Shown: positions 1 through 7,774 of the stretch, one piece after another
Layout of the letters: every line of letters begins with the position of its first letter
Numbering within the stretch: the first letter of the stretch is position 1
Assembly: GCF_000330505.1 (NCBI RefSeq)
Contig: NW_004443623.1
Span: 143,951-162,769 of the forward strand
Length of the DNA: 18,819 nucleotides
Source: Entamoeba invadens IP1
Lineage: Eukaryota > Evosea > Mastigamoebida > Endamoebidae
Reading direction: 5' to 3'
Made by a program: the position numbers and the translations under genes
Notes under the pieces: model-generated
Told to the model about the DNA's origin: nothing
The model's input: only the letters and a program-made list of their open reading frames with translations
Database searches by the model: none

Positions 1-791
1 AAATAATCAACACATTTTTCAAATTATTATCATCTACTTGAAACTTCCGGTTATATTCAATAGCATATTGAATATTGTTATTTTACTCTTGTTTATATTA
101 CTTAGTATTATCTCAATAAAATTTATGTTTTTAAATATTTAGTGATACATCGTTAATATACTTTTTATATAAAGTTTTTAATAAAGACGGAAAAATAATT
201 GTGTGCCGCTTACACATCAAGTTTTTAAGGTTTCGATGTTTCTATTGGAGTTTGTGTTGTTGGTAGTAAAGTTGTTGTTATTTGCATGTGTTGCTTTCAA
301 AAGCATTTTATGATGGTAACTCACCAAGTTGTATTTAATCTAATTGATAATTAAAAAAAACAAAAAATTGTTCGAACTATACGAACAAATTTTACAATTT
401 CTTAAAGTAACATATTTTTTAAGTTGTTCATTATTTAAAAGCAAGTTTTGATTTTTTAAAGTGTTATTAATTATTTAATTTCAAAATCCTTTTATCAAAA
501 GAGAGTATGTGTGTATATTTTTATTGTTTTTTAAAGAGTGTTACAATCTTTATCGAACAAAATTACACATTTATGAGACAAATTTTTTTACTTTTAGGAC
601 ATTTTAATATTATTTTGAAACATTATATCATTTTGAAACACTTTTGTTTTTTATTGGGACAAATTACAAAGTAATGAGACAAATTTTTATTGTTTTGAAA
701 CAAAATTGAATATAGGTGCAATTTTAATTTATTTTGAGACAAATTCAATTTATTATGAGACTTGTTTCATTTGAATCCGAACTAACTGTAA
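1..791 (+). repeat. Long inverted repeat, copy A (window-edge)
   Basis: These bases reappear as the reverse complement at 16718-17508. Position x pairs with position 17509-x along the whole length, so there is no net insertion or deletion, and by eye the arms are identical or nearly so. The window begins inside the repeat, so its outer end is not visible. The inner end lies just past a CTG-TA step at 786-790, a form also seen at the ends of the TA-flanked elements of this window. I see no convincing reading frame in it. A short inverted motif (TTGTTCG ... CGAACAA, near 368-388) and an array of ~21-bp units (555-762) lie inside. Such identity implies recent duplication, ongoing conversion between copies, or an assembly artefact. 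The family is not one I can name. Confidence 0.93.
555..762 (+). repeat. Degenerate ~21-bp tandem array inside the long repeat
   Basis: A core of the form (A/T)TGAGACA, TTGAAACA or GGGACA, followed by AATT-rich DNA, recurs here. The ACA (once GCA, once ACT) of successive units starts at 557, 578, 599, 620, 638, 659, 679, 700, 718, 739 and 760. The spacings are 21, 21, 21, 18, 21, 20, 21, 18, 21 and 21 bases. The units are too diverged to be a simple satellite, but the register is held. It is present in all three copies of the repeat (reversed in copy B). A 21-bp step is about two turns of the helix, so the T-runs would face one side; bending is an inference. Confidence 0.8.
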
Positions 792-897
792 TCAATAATA
801 AATTTGATTTAACAACATAAAATATTTTTTATTTTTTTTATCATAAAAACAATGAAATGAAGGTGGAAAAAATTAACTATATTTTATAACAAACAAC

Positions 898-1107
<210 letters not shown>

Positions 1108-1984
1108 CACTTTTTGCTTTTATAACAATAACCAAACTTTAAGTGCTAATCAATTGAATATTATAAAGTAAAAAAATGTCATTTTATGATTATAGACAAA
1201 TAGATGTGTATTTTTTTGAAAATGGACAAAAAGAAACTTTGTTTATAATAAACAATAGACTTAATTTTATTGTTGATTTACAAAAATGTGTTAGAAATTA
1301 TTATCATTTTTGCATTATAATTAATTAGTTATTTTAATATTAAATAGACAAAATTTTAGAATTGAAAAGGATTTCTTGATTACTTTAAGTTGGAATTGTT
1401 AATGGTGATGCTAGTGTATTCCCTTCAACAACCTTCTTTCCTCTGACTGAGAAAATGAAAGTTTTTAAGTTGTTCTATTTTCATTTTTTTCGAAAAGTGA
1501 AATTATTTTTTGAAATTTTTATATAAAAAATAATAATTTTTTAATACCGGAAGAGTTAATGTATCCTTTTAATATATTTATTAACTTTTATCCAAGTTAA
1601 TAAATTCTGCAACAACTTGTTAATTGTTGCAGAATTTATTAATAAATAAACAACAGTATTGGAGATAACCAAAACATAAAAAAATAAAAATTAGAATTGA
1701 TGTGTTGTGATCAGTATTGTGTATGCTTGAAAATAACAATTTAGACAGAAAAACAAAACAGACAAAACATTTGTTTCTTCTCTGAAAGGTGATCGATAAT
1801 GAATGCAAAACTAACCAACTAAAAAGCTAAAAACAACAATATGACGATAACAAAATATAAGTTTTTATTGAAAATGTGTGTAAAATAAACGTAAAACATT
1901 ACTAATTATATTAAAGAGTAAAATTTTTGATTTATTCAATTTTCGTAATGTCTTAAGAACAAAATTGTTTTTAATATTTTTATA
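1108..1984. other. AT-rich stretch without a supported gene
   Basis: Apart from the hairpin at 1597-1642 I see no gene, RNA gene or element here. The longest frame is on the - strand (1620-1808, 62 codons); it is rich in Phe, Leu and Asn, starts in ordinary AT-rich DNA, runs into the hairpin arm and has no recognisable motif. Confidence 0.6.
1597..1642. repeat. Perfect hairpin, 19-bp stem and 8-nt loop
   Basis: The left arm at 1597-1615 (TTAATAAATTCTGCAACAA) is the exact reverse complement of 1624-1642, separated by eight bases. A perfect 19-base match at so short a distance is beyond what AT-richness alone would give, because the arm includes the mixed segment TTCTGCAACAA. It is far from any gene end (about 785 bases before the kinase start), so a role as terminator is not supported. 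It could be a small mobile-element remnant or a cruciform-forming site. Confidence 0.85.
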
Positions 1985-2207
1985 TTGTCAGTCTAACAAC
2001 GTTATCTGCTCAGAAACGATATCTGGTACTTTTTGGACCAAACCATGTAAATATTTACGGGAAACCATTCTAAACAACCCATCTCATTGTTACAATTTTT
2101 TCACATTTTTTTGTGTTTTACACGATTCCCATTTTTTGTACAAAAATACAGCCATTTCATTTTGATCAGATTACGTTTCCGAACAGATAACGTTGTTAGA
2201 CTGACTC
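1985..2207. mobile_element. TA-flanked inverted-repeat element (MITE), 223 bp
   Basis: The arms at 1987-2018 and 2174-2205 are reverse complements with only two mismatches over 32 bases; the conserved core is CAGTCTAACAACGTTATCTG. TA dinucleotides stand symmetrically just outside, at 1983-1984 and 2208-2209, as expected for a Tc1/mariner-type target duplication. The interior encodes no transposase; overlapping short frames on both strands are not credible genes. This fits a non-autonomous miniature element moved by a mariner-superfamily transposase elsewhere in the genome. The exact end is uncertain by two bases, since the outermost pair (TT against GA) does not match. Confidence 0.8.
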
Positions 2208-2212
2208 TACGC

Positions 2213-2236
2213 ATTTTGTCGAGTTTTCGACAAAAT
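2213..2236. repeat. Perfect 10-bp-stem hairpin next to the MITE
   Basis: ATTTTGTCGA at 2213-2222 and TCGACAAAAT at 2227-2236 are exact reverse complements around the loop GTTT. It begins three bases after the TA on the right side of the 223-bp element. It may be part of the pre-insertion locus or of a larger element; I see no function. Confidence 0.7.
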
Positions 2237-2405
2237 ATAATTTGAATGTTATTTCTTTTTATTTTTTTGAATAATAAATTCTTAAACACTTTATTGGCTT
2301 TAATTTATTTAAAGATTTATATATGTATTGTTCTTATATAATTTTTATATAAAATGTTAATGTATTAATTGTTATGAATAATGCATATTATAAACAAACT
2401 GAAAA

Positions 2406-2414
2406 TATATAAAG
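2406..2414 (+). promoter_or_regulatory. Possible TATA-like box before the kinase gene
   Basis: TATATAAAG resembles the Entamoeba TATA consensus (GTATTTAAA followed by G or C) and ends 12 bases before the ATG. Entamoeba leaders are very short, but this spacing is tight, and AT-rich DNA yields such motifs by chance. I find no clear GAAC element beside it. Weak call. Confidence 0.25.
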
Positions 2415-2426
2415 AAATATAGACTG

Positions 2427-4472
2427 ATGTGTTTTATTGTATTTATTCTACTTGCTGTTTATGGACAAAACTGTTATTTAACCCAAATTACAACAACATA
2501 CACACACTCTTCATATTGTCTATTGCAAAACAATTTGTTAATTGGACTAGAAAATAACACAACAAAATTTACGTTTACAATGAGCCACAATTCCAGTATT
2601 AATTGTTACAACAATGAACCACAAAATAATAATTATCAAATAATAGCGCATGGTTATTCGCAAATTGTGATGGAACCATATTCCAGTTTTATTAATGTTA
2701 ACGCATTAATTTTGACTGAAAACTGTTTCCTCAACATGACAAACAGTTCTATTTATTTAACAATTAGCACTCATGTTTTCTTGAATGGTAGTACAATAAC
2801 TACATTAAATGGACGTTCTAAAATAACAACCAATAGTTCAGATTCAACATCAACAATATTTTTATCTGAAAAATCTGTTATTAATTTTAAAAATAGATCC
2901 TCTTGTACAAATTTTACTTCAATAGATATGAAAAACTACACCACTCTACTGATGGAAGATAATTCAAATGTTGTGTTATCAAGAATGTTATATTTAAAAA
3001 ATTACTCAAAACTAACAATGAAGGGAAATTCATACTTTCAAATTAATAGTGGAATAACAGCAACTGGAAATTCTTTTTTAACATTTGAAGATAACTCTTT
3101 ACTTAACACTAGCTTACAAATCAATTTTTATGACAATGTCAAAATTATTTTAAAAAATAATTCCAATCTCCAAATGGGTAGTGTTAATATTATAACAGGA
3201 ACTTTAAATGTGTACAATAATACAAGCATAACAACAAGTGGTACTTCTATAATAAATTGTTCCATCTTAAAATTGTTTGACAAAAACACATCTTTGTTTA
3301 TGACAGACAATTCTAAAATCAATATTTATATCTATTGTTCTTTAAATGGGAATATCAGTTTGACAAATCAGGCAATATTAACAGTGAATAGAAAACTCTC
3401 TCATGAAAACGAAGGAACAACTATAATGAATGATAACACAAAAATCGAAGCTAACCAATGTTCATTATCTTCTAAAATATTTGAAATGAATGGAAATGCA
3501 ACATTATCTTGCCAGGACAAGTTAGAAATGAATTCACTTTTCGTTCTGAAAGACAATTCTAATGGTTCAGTTAAAGGAGATGTTATATTATCTGATGATA
3601 CTCAAATTTATATAATGGGACACTCAGCAATAACAACAAATGGAAACGTTGTGGTTGGTGGTCAGTCATATATATTTAAAACGTTGAATATGAACGAAAG
3701 TTCAATTTTTAAAATCTTTGGGACACTTGTTACTGATTACAACACGACTTTGATAATGCAAGGAAATTCAATGATAAATTCCACTCAGTTTCTCACATTT
3801 AATGGTAATTTTAGTGTATTTTTTAATAATAATTGTACTTTAAAAACACACGACTCAGTTTATATGAATGGAAATAGTTCTTTTGAAATGAATGGATCTG
3901 CATTGATTGAGACTCAAAATGTTTTGTATATAACAGATAACAGTACATTATTGATGGATCAATACTCTAAAATGTATATCGGTGGGTTTGTCAAAATACA
4001 TGATGCTTTTGAATATCAACCGCCAACAGATACACAAAAGTATTACAAAGGTGGTTTAAAAGTGTATCAAGGCGCTTCTCTGACTTCTTCTAATGTGACA
4101 ATTATAAAAGGAAACTTGTATATAAGTGGTATATCTGATCACAAAGAAGATATCCCAAAAATAGAAGCAGACAATTTTGGTTGTGCAAATGGGTTTGTAT
4201 TTTTTGGACAAGACTCGTTAATAATAACTCATACTAACGTCAACTTGTCTTTATGCATTTTAGACGTTTCTTCTCGAACAATTCGTGATATCCCACTATT
4301 CATCACTCGTAACTTCGAACAAAGAAATTTTACTATTACAGCGACTAATGATTTTGATTTGATTTATACTGACAATGTTTATTCTGGAAGTATAAATGGC
4401 ACGTCAAAATTATTAAATGGCAAATTGACTCGTATGGGGAGTTCAGAAAAAAATATTTTGCCATTTGAGTAA
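2427..4472 (+). CDS. Kinase ectodomain fragment: signal peptide and Asn-rich beta-helix-like repeats
   Basis: This 681-codon frame is the N-terminal part of the broken transmembrane kinase. The ATG at 2427 is chosen because it starts directly with a secretion signal (residues 1-13, MCFIVFILLAVYG, then QNC). The rest is made of imperfect repeats of roughly 20 residues with a hydrophobic, polar alternation and recurring steps such as MNGNSS, MTDNS, MKGNS and LNGN, suggesting a right-handed parallel beta-helix rich in possible N-glycosylation sites (NxS/T). No catalytic motif is present, so ligand binding or adhesion is the likely role. The frame ends in a spurious C-terminus after the A7 run at 4447-4453, where the next frame takes over. 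The 64-codon frame opposite it (3128-3322) is a shadow. Confidence 0.85.
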   Translation: MCFIVFILLAVYGQNCYLTQITTTYTHSSYCLLQNNLLIGLENNTTKFTFTMSHNSSINCYNNEPQNNNYQIIAHGYSQIVMEPYSSFINVNALILTENCFLNMTNSSIYLTISTHVFLNGSTITTLNGRSKITTNSSDSTSTIFLSEKSVINFKNRSSCTNFTSIDMKNYTTLLMEDNSNVVLSRMLYLKNYSKLTMKGNSYFQINSGITATGNSFLTFEDNSLLNTSLQINFYDNVKIILKNNSNLQMGSVNIITGTLNVYNNTSITTSGTSIINCSILKLFDKNTSLFMTDNSKINIYIYCSLNGNISLTNQAILTVNRKLSHENEGTTIMNDNTKIEANQCSLSSKIFEMNGNATLSCQDKLEMNSLFVLKDNSNGSVKGDVILSDDTQIYIMGHSAITTNGNVVVGGQSYIFKTLNMNESSIFKIFGTLVTDYNTTLIMQGNSMINSTQFLTFNGNFSVFFNNNCTLKTHDSVYMNGNSSFEMNGSALIETQNVLYITDNSTLLMDQYSKMYIGGFVKIHDAFEYQPPTDTQKYYKGGLKVYQGASLTSSNVTIIKGNLYISGISDHKEDIPKIEADNFGCANGFVFFGQDSLIITHTNVNLSLCILDVSSRTIRDIPLFITRNFEQRNFTITATNDFDLIYTDNVYSGSINGTSKLLNGKLTRMGSSEKNILPFE

Positions 4473-5853
4473 AGTCGATTTATCAACAAAAAGATGGAGT
4501 TATACGGAACCATACTGTCCTCTTGGAAATGACGTTGATTGGTACATCACACTGTTGTATAATGTGACTTCAATTTTGATTGAAGACACAACAAAAAGTG
4601 ACACAATGGTATTGAAAAGATACCAAAAACAAGCTGAGTTGTATTCGGATGAAAGTGCCACAATATTTGATACACAAATTTCGTTTTATAAAACTGACAA
4701 TTTTGTTGTTGGTATTTTAGCAAACAAAGTCACTGAAATATCAACAATGAACTTATCAAAAAATGTTTTATTTATTTCAGAAACAAATTTATATCATGAG
4801 GGAATCACATTTCGTGCCGCTTTAAACAAGAATTACATATTAACACCAATTTTGTATCCAAATTGTGAATACCCATTAATGTACAATAAAACTAATCATT
4901 CATGTTATTCAACAATAGAGTGTAGTGATACAAATTGTAAGTATTGTCCATTAAATAGAAATTCTTGTGTTCAATGTCATTCTTCGTATTCTTTAGAAAG
5001 CGGGAAGTGTGTTAATATAACAAATTGTTTATATACAAAAGCAAATCGGTGTCTGTTTTGTTCCAAGGGATATTATTTACAAACAAATGGTACGTGTAGT
5101 CTGATAAACAACTGTGCTATAATTGAGTTTGATGGAAAATGCCATTTGTGTGATTACAACAAACATTTGATTAATATAAATGGTTATTGTATTGAAAAAG
5201 ATTCCAACATTTCAATTTCAAGCGAACACACCATTGTTTCGTGTAACAAAGGGTTTTATATCAATTCATCGACGTGTAAAAATTGCACAGACACATACTC
5301 CAACTCATTGTGGTGTGAAAATGGAAGAACGACGAAGTGTCAGTCAACAAGTGAAATGACACCAAATGGAAAATGTGATATTAAAATATGTGACAACAAA
5401 AATGAGTCCAATGTGAGATGTTCAGTTGATATACCAGACTGTCTGTATACCACAAACAACAAGTGTATTGAATGCAAACAAAATTATCATATTTTTAATA
5501 ATACATGTCAATTGTTAAATGACTTACATTGCTTGTTGTCAAACACATTAGGTTGTACATCATGTGAAAATGGTTTTTATCTTACAGAAACTCAAAGTTG
5601 TGAACGTTGTGATGACAATTGTTTGACTTGTATTTCCAATTCGAGAAAGTGTCTAAGTTGTACAAATGAATATTTCCTAACTAATTACAAATGTGAAACA
5701 AATGATAACATAAAATATAAATGCGGCTCTTTTTCAAAAGATGGAGGGTGTGTAATTTGTAAAAATGGGTATTACAGAGTTGGTCTTGACTGTTATGATT
5801 GTGATGTTAAATGTGAAACGTGTAATAACAATAATACATGTCTTTTTTTGTAA
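4465..5853 (+). CDS. Kinase ectodomain fragment: linker and Cys-rich (furin-like/EGF-like) repeats
   Basis: A 462-codon open stretch that continues the ectodomain in the next frame. It opens on TTG, not ATG, and its frame is already open to the A7 run upstream, so this is not an independent gene start. Residues 1-130 are a Cys-poor linker. From about residue 131 there are dense Cys pairs (CKYC, CVQC, CLFC, CHLC, CIEC, CTSC, CLTC, CLSC, CVIC, CETC), with Gly-Tyr/Phe-Tyr steps before the next Cys, as in growth-factor-receptor Cys-rich or furin-like repeats. Such stalks are disulphide-bonded and extracellular. The Cys pattern is cut at the T7 run 5843-5849, and the frame stops at 5851-5853 two bases into the next piece. 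Confidence 0.85.
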   Translation: MSKVDLSTKRWSYTEPYCPLGNDVDWYITLLYNVTSILIEDTTKSDTMVLKRYQKQAELYSDESATIFDTQISFYKTDNFVVGILANKVTEISTMNLSKNVLFISETNLYHEGITFRAALNKNYILTPILYPNCEYPLMYNKTNHSCYSTIECSDTNCKYCPLNRNSCVQCHSSYSLESGKCVNITNCLYTKANRCLFCSKGYYLQTNGTCSLINNCAIIEFDGKCHLCDYNKHLININGYCIEKDSNISISSEHTIVSCNKGFYINSSTCKNCTDTYSNSLWCENGRTTKCQSTSEMTPNGKCDIKICDNKNESNVRCSVDIPDCLYTTNNKCIECKQNYHIFNNTCQLLNDLHCLLSNTLGCTSCENGFYLTETQSCERCDDNCLTCISNSRKCLSCTNEYFLTNYKCETNDNIKYKCGSFSKDGGCVICKNGYYRVGLDCYDCDVKCETCNNNNTCLFL

Positions 5854-6145
5854 CTCAACGAATTATAGAACTAAAAGTGGAGATTGCCTTCCACAATCGT
5901 GTTTAGTTGGATGTGATAATGTAACATCAAAAGGTTGTTCAAAATGTTCAGAACACTATTTTCAAATCAATGGAAACGAATGTGACAAGTGTGATGAGAA
6001 TTGTAAAGCGTGTTCTTCACAAACGATATGTGTGACTTGTTCTTCTGATATGGTTTTATCTTCAAATGATAAATATCTTAATCTAATTTCCATTTCAAAA
6101 TGTCTTGAAATTACAAATTCACAATGCACAACATGTGAATTTTAG
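5849..6145 (+). CDS. Kinase ectodomain fragment: end of the Cys-rich region, closed by in-frame TAG
   Basis: The Cys-rich pattern resumes in the third frame right after the T7 run (FCNSTNYRTKSGDC, then CSKCSEHYF, CDKCDENCKACSS, CVTC, CTTCEF). The frame is open back to 5765, but there the Cys-rich protein is read in the other frame, so only the part after about 5849 is genuine. TAG at 6143-6145 ends it. The codons just after it (NSPNLEGKYCE) look like the normal end of such a stalk and lead directly into the membrane helix, so the stop interrupts a formerly continuous protein. One base change in a sense codon, for example TGG, would create it. Confidence 0.8.
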   Translation, partial: CNSTNYRTKSGDCLPQSCLVGCDNVTSKGCSKCSEHYFQINGNECDKCDENCKACSSQTICVTCSSDMVLSSNDKYLNLISISKCLEITNSQCTTCEF

Positions 6146-7579
6146 AATTCACCCAATTTAGAAGGGAAATATTGTGAAACTAAAGTGGTGTGGTGGGTCA
6201 TATTAATATCTGTGTTGGTTATTATAGTCATTTTTGTCGTCATGTTTATTGTGATAGTTTTGATTATAAGAACAATTCTGGCACATCTTCATCAAAAAGA
6301 AGTTGAAAAGACGACAACTATATTTGCAATGAAATTATCAAATGTTAATTTCATATTACTTCGTGGGGGAATAAGCGTGCAGAGTAAAGAAATTGATTTT
6401 AATTCAGACATCGAAGAAATGCCAGTTAATGAAGAAACCAAACAGACTTTTTGTGTTGGAAATTCATCGAAAAATGTTGTTAAAATTCAATTCACAATTT
6501 CTTCAAAAAACAACAAATTAACAATCAGATTTGATCCAGAAATAGTTGTGTTGAAAAGTGGGTTTGCTTGCGAATTTTCAATATATTTAACACCACAGTG
6601 TACTTGTCATATCACTGATACCATTCAAATTGTTTCTAAAAATATTAAAAACGGAAAAGAATGTTATAACTCAATTACTATCAAAGGAGTGACAAAACAA
6701 TCAACAAGACTTGATTACGACGAGTTGATAGAAGAGAAAAAACTTGGTGAAGGCTCTTATGGTGTTGTGTTTAAAGGCACATTCAGAGGAAACACAGTAG
6801 CCATCAAAAAGATGAAAAACAGTAATGATGATAACAAATTAATGAAAGAGTTTGAGAAGGAAGTTGCAATGTTAGACAAGTTCAGAAATGAGTATATTGT
6901 TCACTTCTATGGCGCTGTGTTTATTCCAAGTCACATTTGCATGGTTTCTGAATTTGCAGAATATGGGAGTTTACAGGACTTGATAAAACACAAAAAGAGT
7001 GATGACATCGATATGAAGTTGCGTGTCAAAATGCTGTTGGATGCAGCAAAAGGGATTTTGTATTTACACACAAATGGGATATTACACAGAGACATCAAAC
7101 CAGACAACATTCTTGTCTTCTCAATTGAACTGAACGATGATGTCAATGCAAAATTGACCGACTTTGGAAGTGCAAGAAACGTCAATATGATGATGACCAA
7201 CATGACATTTACTAAAGGTATTGGAACACCAGTCTATATGGCGTTTGAAATATTGAATAAACAACACTACAAAAAACCAGCCGACGTGTTTTCATTTGCA
7301 ATTACTATGTACGAGACAATTTCATGGATAGACCCATATTTACAAGAAAAATTTAAGTTTCCATGGAAAATAGCCGAATTCATTTCGTCAGGAAAACGAT
7401 TGAAGCGAATAGACTCGATACCTGTTAATTTGTTTAATATTATAAACAACAGTTGGCAACAAGAATACAAATTGAAGTTGTCGTGGAAACAATTAAAACG
7501 TACTTTGATGATAATTGATTGTTTTGTGTTAGTTAAAGATAATTACTACAGTAAGACCTCGATTATTTCCAAACCTTGA
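6146..7579 (+). CDS. Transmembrane helix, juxtamembrane domain and TKL kinase domain
   Basis: The frame is open from the TAG to 7579; numbering here starts at the GTG at 6185. Residues 3-30 are a membrane helix (VVMFIVIVLII). Residues ~48-170 are a beta-rich domain, possibly PapD/MSP-like, found in other Entamoeba TMKs as I recall. The kinase domain runs from ~180 to ~440: Gly loop GEGSYG (188-193), VAIKK with K208, helix-C Glu near 226, HRDIKPDN (301-308) with catalytic D303, DFG (326-328), activation segment GTPVYMAFE (347-355) and ADVFSF with D367. All core catalytic residues are present, but the usual APE triplet reads AFE. HRDIKPDN favours Ser/Thr specificity within the tyrosine-kinase-like group. 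There is no ATG before the membrane helix (first Met at 6242, inside it), so a separate membrane kinase is unlikely. Residues 455-464 and the stop derive from the MITE at 7549. Confidence 0.9.
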   Translation, partial: NSPNLEGKYCETKVVWWVILISVLVIIVIFVVMFIVIVLIIRTILAHLHQKEVEKTTTIFAMKLSNVNFILLRGGISVQSKEIDFNSDIEEMPVNEETKQTFCVGNSSKNVVKIQFTISSKNNKLTIRFDPEIVVLKSGFACEFSIYLTPQCTCHITDTIQIVSKNIKNGKECYNSITIKGVTKQSTRLDYDELIEEKKLGEGSYGVVFKGTFRGNTVAIKKMKNSNDDNKLMKEFEKEVAMLDKFRNEYIVHFYGAVFIPSHICMVSEFAEYGSLQDLIKHKKSDDIDMKLRVKMLLDAAKGILYLHTNGILHRDIKPDNILVFSIELNDDVNAKLTDFGSARNVNMMMTNMTFTKGIGTPVYMAFEILNKQHYKKPADVFSFAITMYETISWIDPYLQEKFKFPWKIAEFISSGKRLKRIDSIPVNLFNIINNSWQQEYKLKLSWKQLKRTLMIIDCFVLVKDNYYSKTSIISKP

Positions 7580-7772
7580 CATTTTCCAAACCTGACAAAT
7601 TCAAAGATCTGATTGGTTGTTTGAAGTTTTTTGGAAAAATGCGAGGTAATCTTAAGTTAGTTAATTTAATTATTAGCTGATATAACAATTTACTAAAAAA
7701 TTCAAAATCTTCAATTTGGAAAGTGTCAAGGTTTTTAAAATAAAAAAAATGGAAATAATCGAGGTCTTACTG
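7549..7772. mobile_element. Pogo/Tigger-type MITE, 224 bp, inserted in the end of the kinase gene
   Basis: The first 23 bases (CAGTAAGACCTCGATTATTT, then CCA) are exactly the reverse complement of 7750-7772, and TA stands outside both ends (7547-7548, 7773-7774). CAGT plus an ACCTCGATTA core is typical of pogo/Tigger-like mariner-superfamily ends. Inverted similarity goes deeper: AACCTTGACATTTTCCAAA at 7572-7590 pairs with 7716-7735 with one mismatch. Nothing inside encodes a transposase. The element carries the current stop codon of the kinase frame and would supply its 3' untranslated region. Insertion postdates the kinase frame; I cannot order it against the other lesions. Confidence 0.93.
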
Positions 7773-7774
7773 TA

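Larger units (their letters stand above)
2427..7579 (+). pseudogene. Entamoeba receptor-type (transmembrane) TKL protein kinase, broken in three places
   Basis: Four consecutive open stretches on one strand make one transmembrane kinase of about 1.7 thousand residues. In order they give a signal peptide, an Asn/Ser/Thr-rich repeat ectodomain, a long CxxC-rich region, one membrane helix, a juxtamembrane beta-rich domain and a tyrosine-kinase-like catalytic domain. This is the layout of the Entamoeba TMK family, thought to sense external ligands at the plasma membrane. The frame is lost at the A7 run 4447-4453 and again at the T7 run 5843-5849; dropping one base from each run makes the protein continuous with its Cys pattern kept. 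It is then stopped by an in-frame TAG at 6143-6145, in a GAATTTTAGAATTC context, with the same frame open on both sides. I see no intron with an Entamoeba GTTTGT donor that would remove any break. The last ten codons lie in a MITE. I read it as a recent pseudogene; assembly error could explain the two run-length breaks, but less easily the TAG. Confidence 0.85.

Noticed and set aside
555..762. A CRISPR-like array from the 21-bp periodicity
   Set aside because: The units are degenerate and contiguous without distinct spacers, in a eukaryotic AT-rich context.
1965..2289. Short frames on both strands (66 and 62 codons)
   Set aside because: They lie mostly within the 223-bp inverted-repeat element and overlap each other; no motif or consistent composition.
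4447..6145. Introns or programmed frameshifting as the cause of the breaks in the kinase gene
   Set aside because: No GTTTGT-type donor with a matching acceptor restores the frame. The two shifts fall at single-nucleotide runs, which fits mutation or sequencing error better; TTTTAG at 6140-6145 looks like an acceptor but has no donor.
6931..7470. Two - strand frames of 90 and 67 codons
   Set aside because: They are shadows of the kinase domain, whose catalytic motifs are all on the + strand.
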